Shown here piece by piece: positions 1-8,349 of a stretch of DNA of 19,079 nucleotides. The position numbers were made by a program, and so were the translations under genes. The notes under the pieces were generated by a model. It did not search any database and had not been told where the DNA came from. It saw nothing but the letters and a program-made list of their open reading frames with translations. Position 1 is the first letter of the stretch. Each line of letters opens with the position of its first letter. Source of the stretch: Kiritimatiellota bacterium (GTDB lineage Bacteria; Verrucomicrobiota; Kiritimatiellia; JAAZAB01); NCBI GenBank assembly GCA_008636095.1, contig VSJD01000254.1:1-19079 (forward strand), given 5' to 3'.

Positions 1-53
1 CGATATTATCCGTACTATATCTGTCACAATCTTGTTTTTCTGAGAAGATTTTT

Positions 54-154
54 ACCACGGATATCACGGATGACACTGATATATCAGTACAACTATCCGA
101 CCATTTAATTATCTACATCTCTCTGTTATCCGTGCCATCCGTGTCGTCCGTGGT
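54..154. repeat. Imperfect inverted repeat of 'ccacgga' words
   Basis: Arms at 54-76 and 132-154 match in inverted orientation at 19 of 23 positions. Both are built from the words accacgga and cacggatg, and an AT-rich loop separates them. The repeat lies just downstream of the oxidoreductase stop codon, so it could fold in that gene's 3' transcript. There is no T-run to call it a classical terminator. No coding region is visible in 1-184. Similar 'accacggat' words are common as dispersed intergenic repeats in PVC-type genomes, from general knowledge. A dispersed repeat is therefore the preferred reading. Confidence 0.55.
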
Positions 155-184
155 GAATAGTCACCTCTTTGCTTTGCCATGCCA

Positions 185-1201
185 TCATTTGAAGCGCACG
201 ATCTTCCCCGAGCGGGCCGACTTGACTTCCGCCTCGATGAGCTGAACGCTCCGCAGGGCTGATTCCGGCGGCACCACCGGCGACGCGCAGTTCCGGCGAA
301 TGCAGTCCACGAAGTGTTTCAGTTCATAATAATAGCCATCACCCTCTGCAACTGCCACCGGCTTGGCCGGGCCTTTGGCCGGGCAGAGCCGCAGTCCCTG
401 AGCGTCGAAAACCAGGGACGCCTTTTCCAAGGCGATCCGGAACGCCATAGAGAACGGGAAGCCGGCATTATATTCCCAAGCGCCTTCGGCCTGGATCAGC
501 GTACCCGGCGCATAGTTGTAAAAAGTTGTGATGTGATCAAGGGCGCCTCCTGCCCCTTTCACGGCGCGGCTCAGGACCGAGCACGGCTGGCCAAGCATAT
601 AGAGCAAAAAATCCGCGTCGTGGATGTGCAGGTCAAGCGCGCAGGCGCCGCTCTTGCGCGGATCCTCCAAAAAGCGCTGCCAGCTCCAGGTGGGCCGAGG
701 GCTCACGCGGGTAAAAACAGCACTGATTACTTTGCCGAATTTTTTACCGAGCACCAGCTCGCGGGCTTTGGCATAAGCCGGCCAGAATCGAATGCACTGG
801 GCAATAAACAGCCGGCGGCGGGCCGCGCGGGCGGCCGCGATCATGGTGACGGCCTCGGCTGATTTCAAGGCCATAGGTTTTTCGCAGATAACGTGATGGC
901 CGGACTTCAGCGCGCGGATGGCCCAGCGGGCATGGAGATAAGTCGGCAATGTGATATCCACGATATCCACTGCCGGATCTTTCAGCAGATCGGCGGCATT
1001 TTCATAAATATGAATGCCGCGCAAGTTCTGGCGTCCACCCGCCCCACCAATGTTACCGCCAATGCCCGACCAATCCCCGGAGCGCTTGCGGGCATCCACG
1101 TCGGCAATGGCCGTCACCTTGGCGCCCTTGATTTTGGCATAGGTATTAAAATGCACCTTGCCCATGAACCCCAGTCCAATGATCCCAATGTTTTGACTCA
1201 T
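185..1201 (-). CDS. Gfo/Idh/MocA family oxidoreductase
   Basis: A 338-residue cytoplasmic NAD(P)-dependent oxidoreductase, probably acting on a sugar, inositol or amino-sugar derivative; the substrate cannot be read from sequence. The N-terminal Rossmann fold opens with GLGFMG (residues 9-14). The family EKP motif is at 107-109. A D-x-x-x-H pair (D190, H194) lies in the C-terminal domain where the catalytic residues sit in this family. A Gly-rich insertion at 45-62 is typical of a PVC-type subfamily (recollection, not checked). The open frame extends 35 codons further upstream, but the ATG at 1201 has a clear AAGGAG seven bases upstream and begins directly at the Rossmann strand. The gene is divergent from the AraC gene at 1415, its likely regulator. 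Confidence 0.9.
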   Translation of the reverse strand: MSQNIGIIGLGFMGKVHFNTYAKIKGAKVTAIADVDARKRSGDWSGIGGNIGGAGGRQNLRGIHIYENAADLLKDPAVDIVDITLPTYLHARWAIRALKSGHHVICEKPMALKSAEAVTMIAAARAARRRLFIAQCIRFWPAYAKARELVLGKKFGKVISAVFTRVSPRPTWSWQRFLEDPRKSGACALDLHIHDADFLLYMLGQPCSVLSRAVKGAGGALDHITTFYNYAPGTLIQAEGAWEYNAGFPFSMAFRIALEKASLVFDAQGLRLCPAKGPAKPVAVAEGDGYYYELKHFVDCIRRNCASPVVPPESALRSVQLIEAEVKSARSGKIVRFK

Positions 1202-1279
1202 GACCTGACTCCTTCCGATATTTTTATAACTACGCAGCGCTTCACAGTTCAATGGTTCAACGGTTAATCCCTTTAAACA

Positions 1280-1285
1280 ATTATA
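1280..1285 (-). promoter_or_regulatory. Candidate -10 box for the oxidoreductase gene
   Basis: On the minus strand these six bases read TATAAT, a perfect sigma70-type -10 hexamer about 80 bases upstream of the ATG at 1201. No good -35 box sits 16-18 bases further upstream. The promoter may therefore be weak or depend on an activator such as the divergent AraC protein. Confidence 0.3.
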
Positions 1286-1398
1286 GTTCTGTTTTATAGC
1301 TGGCATTATGCCGTAGTCTGGGTGGCGAAGTATTTAGCAGACAGCGTCTTTTTTGTCGCAATTCGGATCACTCGCCGTTTGACTCGCGAGGGTGCGTT

Positions 1399-1440
1399 AT
1401 GTTAGCATTATCGAATGAATGCAGTCGTCACACGCTATGA
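1399..1440 (+). CDS. Possible 13-codon upstream ORF overlapping the araC start
   Basis: ATG at 1399 follows GAGGG (1388-1392) with a six-base spacer. It opens a 13-residue frame, MLALSNECSRHTL, ending in TGA at 1438-1440. The AraC ATG at 1415 lies inside it in another frame and has no ribosome-binding site of its own. Translational coupling or attenuation by this small frame is possible. Chance is also possible for so short a frame, hence the low confidence. Confidence 0.2.
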   Translation: MLALSNECSRHTL

Positions 1441-2296
1441 TCCGCCGGTCTCCTTGACACCGTGCCCGGTGGAAACCATCACTGGCTTCTGGCGCTTTAT
1501 TCGCAAACCCCATTTTCACTGGCACGGCCGTTCGCTGCCGGGACATGTCGTGCAACTGGTCGTGTCCGGATCCTACCGGCTGGTCACGGACGGCCGCGCA
1601 TACGACATCCGGAAAGGACACGTGATCTGCTACCACGGTCCGGAAGACATCGAATGGGTCGACAATGACTCGGAGGTGGTTTTATTTTCGATCGGGTTCC
1701 TGGCGCCGCAGATTGAACCGCCGCCTCTGGATGTACGCGTGATCCGCTCGACGGCGGCCATCCGCCGAAGTTTTTACAAGTTACAGAAAGCATCGCTGGT
1801 GACGGAAGGCAAACAACGCGCCCTGGGCATGCACGTAGCGCTTCTTGACATCCTGTATCAAATCAATTCGCTCAGGGTCCACCTGCCGCAGGCAGGGCAA
1901 AGTTACGCGCCTTGGTGGGCCATCGAGTCACAGCTCCGCGAGCAGAAATTGTTCCGGCCCACGCTCCACGGGCTGAGTGCCCTGGCCGGCCGCAGTACGG
2001 CCTCCGTGGTGCGGTTGTGTCGGCGGGCAACGGGACTGAGTCCCCTGCAGCGCGTGCGGGCAATCCGCATGGAAGAGTCCCGGGCGCTACTCATGTGCTC
2101 GGACCTGAACGTGTCCCAAGTTGCCGAATATCTGGGGTATTTGCGCGTGCACGAGTTGTCGCGTGACTTCAAACGCTACTTTGGCGTGCCCCCCCGCGTG
2201 GCAAAGTCGAACCCCCATGGGAGTCGCTCATCAAAGGTGCGTTCCGTTGATAACCCCCCTGTATTGAAAAACCGTGCAAGGCAGACGCCCCACTGA
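1415..2296 (+). CDS. AraC/XylS family transcriptional regulator (copy 1)
   Basis: A 293-residue regulator with an N-terminal cupin-like effector domain (about residues 15-110, with the pocket-type sequence FHWHGRSLPGHVVQLV) and a C-terminal double helix-turn-helix (about 165-265). The second HTH carries the family signature VSQVAEYLGY...F.RYFGVPP. The first HTH is more degenerate. The gene is divergent from the oxidoreductase and followed 189 bases later by a phosphoesterase on the same strand. The start is not certain: the ATG at 1415 has no clear Shine-Dalgarno sequence. A low-complexity tail of about 30 residues follows the HTH. The effector is probably a sugar, by analogy with the family. 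Confidence 0.88.
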   Translation: MNAVVTRYDPPVSLTPCPVETITGFWRFIRKPHFHWHGRSLPGHVVQLVVSGSYRLVTDGRAYDIRKGHVICYHGPEDIEWVDNDSEVVLFSIGFLAPQIEPPPLDVRVIRSTAAIRRSFYKLQKASLVTEGKQRALGMHVALLDILYQINSLRVHLPQAGQSYAPWWAIESQLREQKLFRPTLHGLSALAGRSTASVVRLCRRATGLSPLQRVRAIRMEESRALLMCSDLNVSQVAEYLGYLRVHELSRDFKRYFGVPPRVAKSNPHGSRSSKVRSVDNPPVLKNRARQTPH

Positions 2297-2485
2297 ATGG
2301 AATTACCGCATTTTATGTCGGCAAGGCTTTCCTGGGCGCCGCAGGCATCGATCTCGCAGCCGGCTTAACCGATGGCAGGCATCTCACGCGCTTTGCACTT
2401 CCGGTCTTGTACAGGAGGAACGAACTTCATACACTCCAATCACACAGCCTCGTTCTGACCCTTATAAATGCGGAAAGCGGGAATT

Positions 2486-3964
2486 ATGCGCATTGCCATT
2501 GTCTCCGATATCCACGCCAATCTGCAGGCCTGGAATGCGGTCTGGCTGGATATCCGCAGTATGGCTGTGGACCAGGTAGTTTGCCTGGGCGACGCCGTCG
2601 GCTACGGTCCGAACCCGGCCGAGGTTCTCGAAGCGCTCTATACCTCGGTGGACTATTTCGTGCTCGGCAACCACGACGCCGCCATTTGCGGCAAGATGGA
2701 CCCAGCGCTGTTCAGCGACACGGCCCGCGTCCTGATAGGCTGGACGGCAGACCACCTGGGACCCCGCGCGATCCAGGAGTTGAACACCTGGCCACTGACG
2801 CTGGCCGGCCGGAGTTTCCGATGTGCGCACGGCGAATTCGGCAATCCCGAATACTTCCACTATGTCTTTGATCCCGCCGAAACCGAACCCAGTTGGCAAG
2901 CCGTGCCGGAGCCCCTGTTGTTCATCGGGCACACTCACCAGCCCTGTCTTTATGTCATCGGCGCCAGTCTCACGCCCCACGCGCTGAGCCCGCAGGATTT
3001 TATGCTCGAACCCGGCAAGCGCTACCTGGTCAACACAGGGTCTGTCGGCTATTCCCGCGATGGCGATCCGCGTTCCAGTTATTGCGTCTACGACACCGTG
3101 GAGGGTTCGGTGTATTGGCGCCGCATTCCTTTCGATCTCGATGCTTATCGCGTCGCACTGTATGGCGCGGGACTCCCGGCCGAGGCCACCGCCCTGCTCG
3201 AGTGCGATCCGCGCAAGGACCGGCCACCCCTGCGTGAACTGATCCCGTTCCACCCGCCCGACCGTCCGGAGCAAGCGGTCAAAAATACCATCGAGGTTCA
3301 GCATGTTGACGCCCTGCGTCGGCGGGTGCGGCACTGGCAACTGCTGGCCGCAGGTGCGTTGACATTCCTGGCGGTGCTCCTGGCCGCCGCCGGCATACTG
3401 GGCTGGCGTTATGCACACCGCGAATTGGATATCGTCGGCGCGCCTTTGCCCGCCCGCATCCCGGATTCAGCGCCCGGCAATAATTTGCTGGTTTTTCCCG
3501 AGGCCCCTGTGCCTTCTTATCAACCGGTACCAGGCTGGCACATTCATCTGGGCAACCGTTACCACCAGATGGCGGCCTGGGGACTTGCGGATGAACGGCT
3601 TGGATGGAATTTACAGTCTAAAAGGGCCAACGAACTGTGGATCGCCTCGCCCTTGATTTCCGTGGCGCCGGACATGAAATTCACCCTGCAAGGCCGCGTC
3701 TGGAAGAGTTCCGATTTCAAGGGATCCCTCGCCGTCGTCGTTTCCCTTGTGCGGCGCATCGAAATCGGATCCGAGACTTCGGGGCGCACCGAGGTGATAG
3801 ACCGCTTCGTGGTTAAAGAACCCACCCGCGTCCGGACCGATGGATGGTCGCTGGTTAAACAGACGTTCGAAATTCCCGCCCACGCCGAGGCGATTAGCGT
3901 CCAAATCCGCGGCCGCTTCAAAGGCTCCGCATCCCTGTGCGACCTCAGCCTGGAACAGAAGTAA
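2486..3964 (+). CDS. Membrane-anchored metallophosphoesterase with C-terminal beta-rich domain
   Basis: A 492-residue protein. Residues 1-215 form a calcineurin-like phosphoesterase with the full metal-binding set: D8-x-H10, GD (D36), GNH (N62, H63), H115 and GHTH (H149, H151), followed by NTGSVG, as in YfcE/ApaH-like enzymes. A single hydrophobic helix lies at about 286-307, after the basic stretch RRRVRH. By the positive-inside rule the catalytic domain is cytoplasmic and the last 180 residues are outside. That tail is beta-rich and resembles a carbohydrate-binding jelly-roll, though no family is recognised. The ATG at 2486 is preferred because the protein starts at the first strand there; an in-frame ATG at 2468 lacks a ribosome-binding site. 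Substrate unknown. Part of the tail recurs at 9225-9302. Confidence 0.85.
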   Translation: MRIAIVSDIHANLQAWNAVWLDIRSMAVDQVVCLGDAVGYGPNPAEVLEALYTSVDYFVLGNHDAAICGKMDPALFSDTARVLIGWTADHLGPRAIQELNTWPLTLAGRSFRCAHGEFGNPEYFHYVFDPAETEPSWQAVPEPLLFIGHTHQPCLYVIGASLTPHALSPQDFMLEPGKRYLVNTGSVGYSRDGDPRSSYCVYDTVEGSVYWRRIPFDLDAYRVALYGAGLPAEATALLECDPRKDRPPLRELIPFHPPDRPEQAVKNTIEVQHVDALRRRVRHWQLLAAGALTFLAVLLAAAGILGWRYAHRELDIVGAPLPARIPDSAPGNNLLVFPEAPVPSYQPVPGWHIHLGNRYHQMAAWGLADERLGWNLQSKRANELWIASPLISVAPDMKFTLQGRVWKSSDFKGSLAVVVSLVRRIEIGSETSGRTEVIDRFVVKEPTRVRTDGWSLVKQTFEIPAHAEAISVQIRGRFKGSASLCDLSLEQK

Positions 3965-4013
3965 TGACCGTAAGCAGTGCGTTGCTGGTCACGGCCGGAG
4001 ATTTGGTTTCGGC

Positions 4014-5357
4014 TCATCCGGTAAACGACAATTTAATGACAATATTTCGGCCGCGGCGAACATGATGAACATGCGGGGTTCGCCAGGCGTCCCAGCGGCG
4101 CGCGGTCGCATAGAAGTCCGAAACCGGCGAGCTAACCGTACGACCGTCTTGCAACGTCAATTCCAGCCGCACCCCGCCGATAAAGATGCCCGCCCGTTTC
4201 GGAGTGGCAATTGCAACCGTGTTGACCGTTCGGATTAGACGCGCCTGATCCGCCGGTATTGCGATGCATCGGCGCGGCGCGAACGAAAGACCGGACTTGG
4301 CCAACCCAATCGGCGCTCCGTTTAAAGCAACCGGACAATCCTCCTGTTTCAGGCCGAACGACGCCATGTGCAAACGCGCGGATTTTATTTGCTTCCAATC
4401 TTGGGAACGCATTGCTGCCATGCGCGCTAAAGGCAAAACTTGCCGGACCTGGTAATGGCCGGCGCGGCGCCATTCGACGCGAACAACCTCGCCCATATTC
4501 AACACGCGCCAACTAAGCACTACCCGGTTCTTCCAAACCTTCACTAAAAAATAACCGGGCGCATAATCCTCCAGAAATCCGCCCAGATAGCGATCGCGCG
4601 GCCCGATAAGCACACGGCGCGCGACTTCCAGCGCCAATGGCGGCTTATCGGAATACCCCAGGGCAAATCCCTTGGCCTGCAGGATGGACCGTCCGTCGCG
4701 CGTATGGAGGGTTACACTCTGATTATGCGTGTGGCCGCAAAAATAGGCGTCGACCAGGTACTTGGCGGTCAAGGCCCCCAGCGCCCGCATAAAGGCAAGG
4801 TCACTGAAACAGGGGCGGCCGACAAGAAATAAAGGAAAATGACCGAACAAAAACACGCGTTCATTCCATTGCGCCGCTTGTTCCAGCAGGGATTGCAGCC
4901 ATTTGTATTGAGGATTGTTAATCCGCAAATCACTCGTATCAAGCCCAATGAAATGAACCCGTTCGTATTGGAAATGGAAATGCGCCGTGTTGATCGGGCA
5001 ATGCAGACTACGCGACATTGCCGATCGGACCGTTTGACAATATAACGCGGACGGATTGTGATTGCCGTGCACGGTAAAAACAGGCGCGCCGGTCTTGGCC
5101 AGATTTTTCCACGCTTCGGCGAGCTCGAGTTTTTCCTTGCCGACCGAATCACAACTGCCTTCGGCAAGATCACCCAGTTGAAAAAGAAAACGTGGACGAT
5201 GACGGCAAACGGCCTTAATCAACGCCGGCGTTACATGGCGATGCATCCATTCATATTTATCAAGGTCCTCCGTAACTCCTCGGGCAATTGCATGGTTGTG
5301 GCACGAGCGGTTAACCCAATGATAATCGCCGATTACGGCAAATGTGAAAGCGCTCAT
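4014..5357 (-). CDS. Metallophosphoesterase, cytoplasmic, with beta-rich C-terminus
   Basis: A 447-residue calcineurin-like phosphoesterase with all metal motifs: GDYH (D11, H13), GD (D63), GNHN (N99, H100), GHF (H173) and GHTH (H209, H211). Residues from about 220 to the end form a separate region with many predicted strands and no recognised family. There is no signal peptide and no membrane helix, so it is cytoplasmic or peripherally bound. The ATG at 5357 is chosen; a TTG six codons upstream overlaps the likely Shine-Dalgarno GAGGA. It is convergent with the other phosphoesterase (49 bases between stops), but the two are not close paralogues by eye. Substrate unknown. Confidence 0.85.
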   Translation of the reverse strand: MSAFTFAVIGDYHWVNRSCHNHAIARGVTEDLDKYEWMHRHVTPALIKAVCRHRPRFLFQLGDLAEGSCDSVGKEKLELAEAWKNLAKTGAPVFTVHGNHNPSALYCQTVRSAMSRSLHCPINTAHFHFQYERVHFIGLDTSDLRINNPQYKWLQSLLEQAAQWNERVFLFGHFPLFLVGRPCFSDLAFMRALGALTAKYLVDAYFCGHTHNQSVTLHTRDGRSILQAKGFALGYSDKPPLALEVARRVLIGPRDRYLGGFLEDYAPGYFLVKVWKNRVVLSWRVLNMGEVVRVEWRRAGHYQVRQVLPLARMAAMRSQDWKQIKSARLHMASFGLKQEDCPVALNGAPIGLAKSGLSFAPRRCIAIPADQARLIRTVNTVAIATPKRAGIFIGGVRLELTLQDGRTVSSPVSDFYATARRWDAWRTPHVHHVRRGRNIVIKLSFTG

Positions 5358-5419
5358 TTGGCGGTCATTCCTCAAATATTACTTCATACCTTAATTTCAA
5401 GCACTTTTGGATACGGCAA

Positions 5420-5438
5420 AGTGCCACACTGCGGCACT
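5420..5438 (-). terminator. Small hairpin downstream of the glycosidase-like gene
   Basis: The six-base arms AGTGCC and GGCACT (5420-5425 and 5433-5438) enclose a seven-base loop about 74 bases after the stop at 5512. Read on the minus strand it is followed only by a short TTTG, so it is at best a weak intrinsic terminator. It also lies upstream of the phosphoesterase start at 5357 and could separate the two transcripts. Confidence 0.3.
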
Positions 5439-5511
5439 CTACAGCAAGTGAATTGCACCCCGATGGCTGAGGGGTACACGTATAACACAGCGTCATTGCC
5501 GGAGAAACATG

Positions 5512-8259
5512 TTACCGGGCCTTGAAATGAATGATTGTAGTGTCATAAGCCGGCGCCGTGCACGCGATCGTTTCCGGGTCGGCATAAATCTCGCCCGTAG
5601 CATGGTTTGTTGCCGTAACCCGGTTTGCGGCGTATTTGACGCGAAAGTCGTTTTTCAATGTCACTTTTTCATCCTTGTCCGTGTTGTTGAATATGAACAC
5701 AACCCGGTCTTCGCCTTTGATCCAGACGCTGTGTTCCAGCGGCTTGTCCAGCGTGGCAACCTGATCAAACCTGGTCCCTTCGAGGAAGAAATCTTCGAAG
5801 GCCGTCAATACCTGAATCCCCTCTCTGACTAACGACCACGTCTGACTGTCAAACATACCTCCCCAACTGTAAATTTGAAATCCATTCGCCTCCGTCAACG
5901 CCACGGACTGAATGGCATCGTTTTTCGCCAAAAGATATCGGGTGGTTTCTGCAAACACAGTATTCAATACCGGCACTTTCCTGCCGCCGCTGTCGGCCTT
6001 CAACGCCTCCCGCATCAGTTTTATTTCTTCCAGCCCCCACTTGCCCTTGCCTCGCATAGGACTGTGAATCTCCATAAACACGTCCACATATCTTCCCGCC
6101 GCTGGTGGATAAACCCCGTAAAATTCGCAGTGATGCCAGGGGGCTTCCGCACGCCCCATTGCCTGATAACTACCCGAATACAGATAAAACCGGGCCGCGG
6201 GATTGACCTCCCGTACCGCTGTAATCATTGATTGCCACATTTTCCCTTTTTGGTCCCCCTTGAACTTCAGCCATTCCAGCGGATAATTCGACAGAATCGA
6301 ACGGGCCGGCTCCGCCAAATCCTGCAAGGGATAGTCTTTCTCAAGCATCACCCTGTTTTCCGGCGCCTTGGCAATATCCTTTATGGCCGTATATTGCTTG
6401 AATGCCTCGATACAGTCCGGACAAAAACAGCTTTCGCATTTCCGTTTAAGGGGAACAGTCAATATATTAGGCACCTCAAAGTCCCACATCAGTCCATCCC
6501 ATTTATTAACCTCGGCCGCCTCCTTCAGAAACTTAAGAATGACCGGCCAGTAGTCGCTATGCTCATCGCACAATCTGGTTGGACAAACATTATATATCTT
6601 AGTCGCCTTATTCGTTTGCCCGAACTGATTAACATATTCATCGAGCGCCAGCTTGCCCGGAGCGGGCGGATGATTTGACACATACGCCTCAAATCCCATA
6701 TCCTTATAAGGAAAAGCAAGATATGGCATGGCGTTCATCCCACGCCGCTTAATTTTCTCAGTCAATGGATCACGCAAATCCATCTTGTTCACTTTGCCGT
6801 CATAGGGCGACTTCCATGGATTGAGCTTGAGTTCCGTCAAGTGTAGTTTGATCCCGCACGATTTCGTCAGATCAAGCAGGCGGTCCTGAATCTGATCCAG
6901 TTGCAACCCCATGCAGTCTTCGGCCTCTGACCATAACACCGTTTCCAACGTCTTGGGATTTTTGACATCCTTATTATCAACAATGACGCGCAACTTCTGC
7001 TCCGGAACTGAATATTGTTTTCCACCGATCTCATATTCATAATGGGCCCGGATTTCCGTTTCCTTTTCCCCGCCCCCGATTTTGATCCAGACCGGCATAT
7101 GATATATATAATCCGGCGTGCGGGTAATCACGGTCCGGGCGCGGCAGGTAACGGCATAATCTTCGCCGGGTATTAAAGACTGCAGTCCCGGGGCGTTTGT
7201 GCCGGAGGCGTTAATGCTTTGCTGTATTTTAGCTTCCGCATCCCCGGTTTTGATGCGCACGAAATAATTATCGTTTTCCTTTTCAAGGCTGACTCCGTTC
7301 TTTTGGCCGCCCTTAAATTTTCCGAACGAACCATCGTTAAAATGCTCTTCAAACACGATCTGGCCGTTTGACTTCCGGCGAATCACGATGTCATCCACGT
7401 CCACAACACCACGGCAAGGCTGTATAGACGCGCGTGAGTCTGACCAACGTAATAACCAGGCTACCTTGGTAAAATCGGAGGCACGCGTTTCGCCATAAAA
7501 ATCAATCCACCGCCCACCTGTTCCGGTGATACTTACAACCGAAATATATGGATGGCTGAGCCATACACTGAGGCCGGTAAATCCAATCCCGGGAATGCCG
7601 AGTTCATGGCGCGTGATGTTTTTATCCAACGCCATGGTCTTTACCGAAGACGGATAAACAGGATGCAGGTCTCCGAAAGCGGAATGGCCATTTAAATAAG
7701 AACCACCGACCAGTTCAAATCCCTCCGGCAAATCAATGATGTACTTGAAATTGCGCACCTGGTCCAACCCTTCGCCCCCGGGAATCGGCAAGAAGATATA
7801 TTGCACGGAATCGGCCGCCACATGCAAGGGACGTTTCAGCCAGAAGATGTCCGGGGAATTCACCTTGACCGCATGATCGGCGTTAGTTTGGCCGTGGACT
7901 ACGCTTGCGCCAATCAGGCTTAACGTGACAATTGCGGTGAAGCACCCCGCGGCACTTGTCCTGCATAGCCTCGGCGACGCAGGAAGCCGCGGGGCAACCT
8001 GCTCCGCCGAAGTAGCCCTGGCTACGCAGGTCGAGTCTTTGCGGAACCCTGCGAAGCCAAGAGCGCCATCTTGTCCTGCCATCCTGTCCTCCATAGCCGC
8101 TTCGGCGACGGAGGAAGCTCCTTTGGAACGACGAAGGATATTCCCTGTGGTAAGCCACAGGGCTTTCTGGCGAAGAAGGGTGAATAACACGTTTTTATTG
8201 ACAATTATTTTTCTCATTTTACACCCCCGATTGGTTGCTTGCGTCAGTTTCAAAATCAT
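5512..8259 (-). CDS. Putative exported TIM-barrel glycosidase-like protein with repeat-disrupted N-terminus
   Basis: A 915-residue protein. An export hydrophobic stretch (about 106-122, ending near VHGQ) precedes a beta-sandwich, CBM-like region (about 200-330, with DVDDIVIRR) and a barrel-like domain (about 440-800). The barrel contains WDGLMWDFEVP (E595, candidate catalytic acid), then a CxxCxCxxC cluster (C608, C611, C613, C616) before EAFKQY. This arrangement is seen in uncharacterised glycosidase-like families. A C-terminal beta-domain (about 830-915) is typical of barrel glycosidases. The substrate is not known. Residues about 33-105 are encoded by a hairpin repeat, which splits the N-terminal export region. 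Starts at 8259 (AAGGA eight bases upstream) and 8217 (GGGGGTG upstream) are both plausible. Divergent from an AraC gene, its probable regulator. Confidence 0.72.
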   Translation of the reverse strand: MILKLTQATNRGCKMRKIIVNKNVLFTLLRQKALWLTTGNILRRSKGASSVAEAAMEDRMAGQDGALGFAGFRKDSTCVARATSAEQVAPRLPASPRLCRTSAAGCFTAIVTLSLIGASVVHGQTNADHAVKVNSPDIFWLKRPLHVAADSVQYIFLPIPGGEGLDQVRNFKYIIDLPEGFELVGGSYLNGHSAFGDLHPVYPSSVKTMALDKNITRHELGIPGIGFTGLSVWLSHPYISVVSITGTGGRWIDFYGETRASDFTKVAWLLRWSDSRASIQPCRGVVDVDDIVIRRKSNGQIVFEEHFNDGSFGKFKGGQKNGVSLEKENDNYFVRIKTGDAEAKIQQSINASGTNAPGLQSLIPGEDYAVTCRARTVITRTPDYIYHMPVWIKIGGGEKETEIRAHYEYEIGGKQYSVPEQKLRVIVDNKDVKNPKTLETVLWSEAEDCMGLQLDQIQDRLLDLTKSCGIKLHLTELKLNPWKSPYDGKVNKMDLRDPLTEKIKRRGMNAMPYLAFPYKDMGFEAYVSNHPPAPGKLALDEYVNQFGQTNKATKIYNVCPTRLCDEHSDYWPVILKFLKEAAEVNKWDGLMWDFEVPNILTVPLKRKCESCFCPDCIEAFKQYTAIKDIAKAPENRVMLEKDYPLQDLAEPARSILSNYPLEWLKFKGDQKGKMWQSMITAVREVNPAARFYLYSGSYQAMGRAEAPWHHCEFYGVYPPAAGRYVDVFMEIHSPMRGKGKWGLEEIKLMREALKADSGGRKVPVLNTVFAETTRYLLAKNDAIQSVALTEANGFQIYSWGGMFDSQTWSLVREGIQVLTAFEDFFLEGTRFDQVATLDKPLEHSVWIKGEDRVVFIFNNTDKDEKVTLKNDFRVKYAANRVTATNHATGEIYADPETIACTAPAYDTTIIHFKAR
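7945..8162. repeat. 218-bp hairpin-rich repeat inside a coding sequence
   Basis: At least four inverted repeats are packed together. A perfect 9-bp pair (7945-7953 with 7986-7994) encloses a 6-bp pair (7959-7964 with 7979-7984). A 6-bp pair lies at 8012-8017 and 8020-8025. Another 6-bp pair lies at 8087-8092 and 8110-8115. A perfect 8-bp pair with a four-base loop lies at 8143-8150 and 8155-8162. The stretch stays open in the frame of the surrounding gene but encodes low-complexity Ala/Arg/Ser sequence unlike its flanks. It looks like a non-autonomous dispersed element of the kind found between genes, here inserted in a gene. The outer limits are set by the outermost hairpins and may be off by some bases. 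Confidence 0.75.
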
Positions 8260-8319
8260 AAATGTTTCCTTTTTGAATCATATTGTAAGATAATTTGCGA
8301 AACTGTCATTAGGCTTTTC

Positions 8320-8349
8320 GTATAATTCATCTGGATTTTAGGCAAACAA
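8320..8349 (-). promoter_or_regulatory. Candidate promoter of the glycosidase-like gene
   Basis: On the minus strand a -35-like TTGTTT (8344-8349) is spaced 18 bases from a -10-like TTATAC (8320-8325). This would give a leader of about 54 bases before the ATG at 8259. The -10 overlaps the plus-strand TATAAT at 8321-8326, so the two divergent promoters share the same bases. Sequence match only. Confidence 0.35.
8321..8326 (+). promoter_or_regulatory. Candidate -10 box for the second araC gene
   Basis: A perfect TATAAT lies 56 bases upstream of the ATG at 8383. The -35 position (8298-8303) does not match consensus, which is common for regulated promoters. It overlaps the minus-strand -10 of the divergent gene. 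Confidence 0.35.

Noticed and set aside
1202..1306. N-terminal extension of the oxidoreductase from an upstream in-frame ATG at 1306
   Set aside because: The extra 35 residues precede the Rossmann strand, look non-coding, and the internal ATG at 1201 has a strong AAGGAG at good spacing.
2413..2418. Perfect AGGAGG that might mark a gene start upstream of the first phosphoesterase
   Set aside because: No ATG, GTG or TTG follows at a usable distance with a frame that leads to a credible protein. The phosphoesterase start at 2486 is too far away to use it.
2462..3418. Open frame of about 318 codons antisense to the first phosphoesterase
   Set aside because: The plus-strand frame has all metal-binding motifs; the antisense frame has no recognisable motif and an atypical Gly/Gln/Val-rich composition.
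7945..8162. CRISPR-like or structured RNA reading of the clustered hairpins
   Set aside because: The units differ in sequence and spacing, there are no regular direct repeats with unique spacers, and the region lies within an open coding frame.
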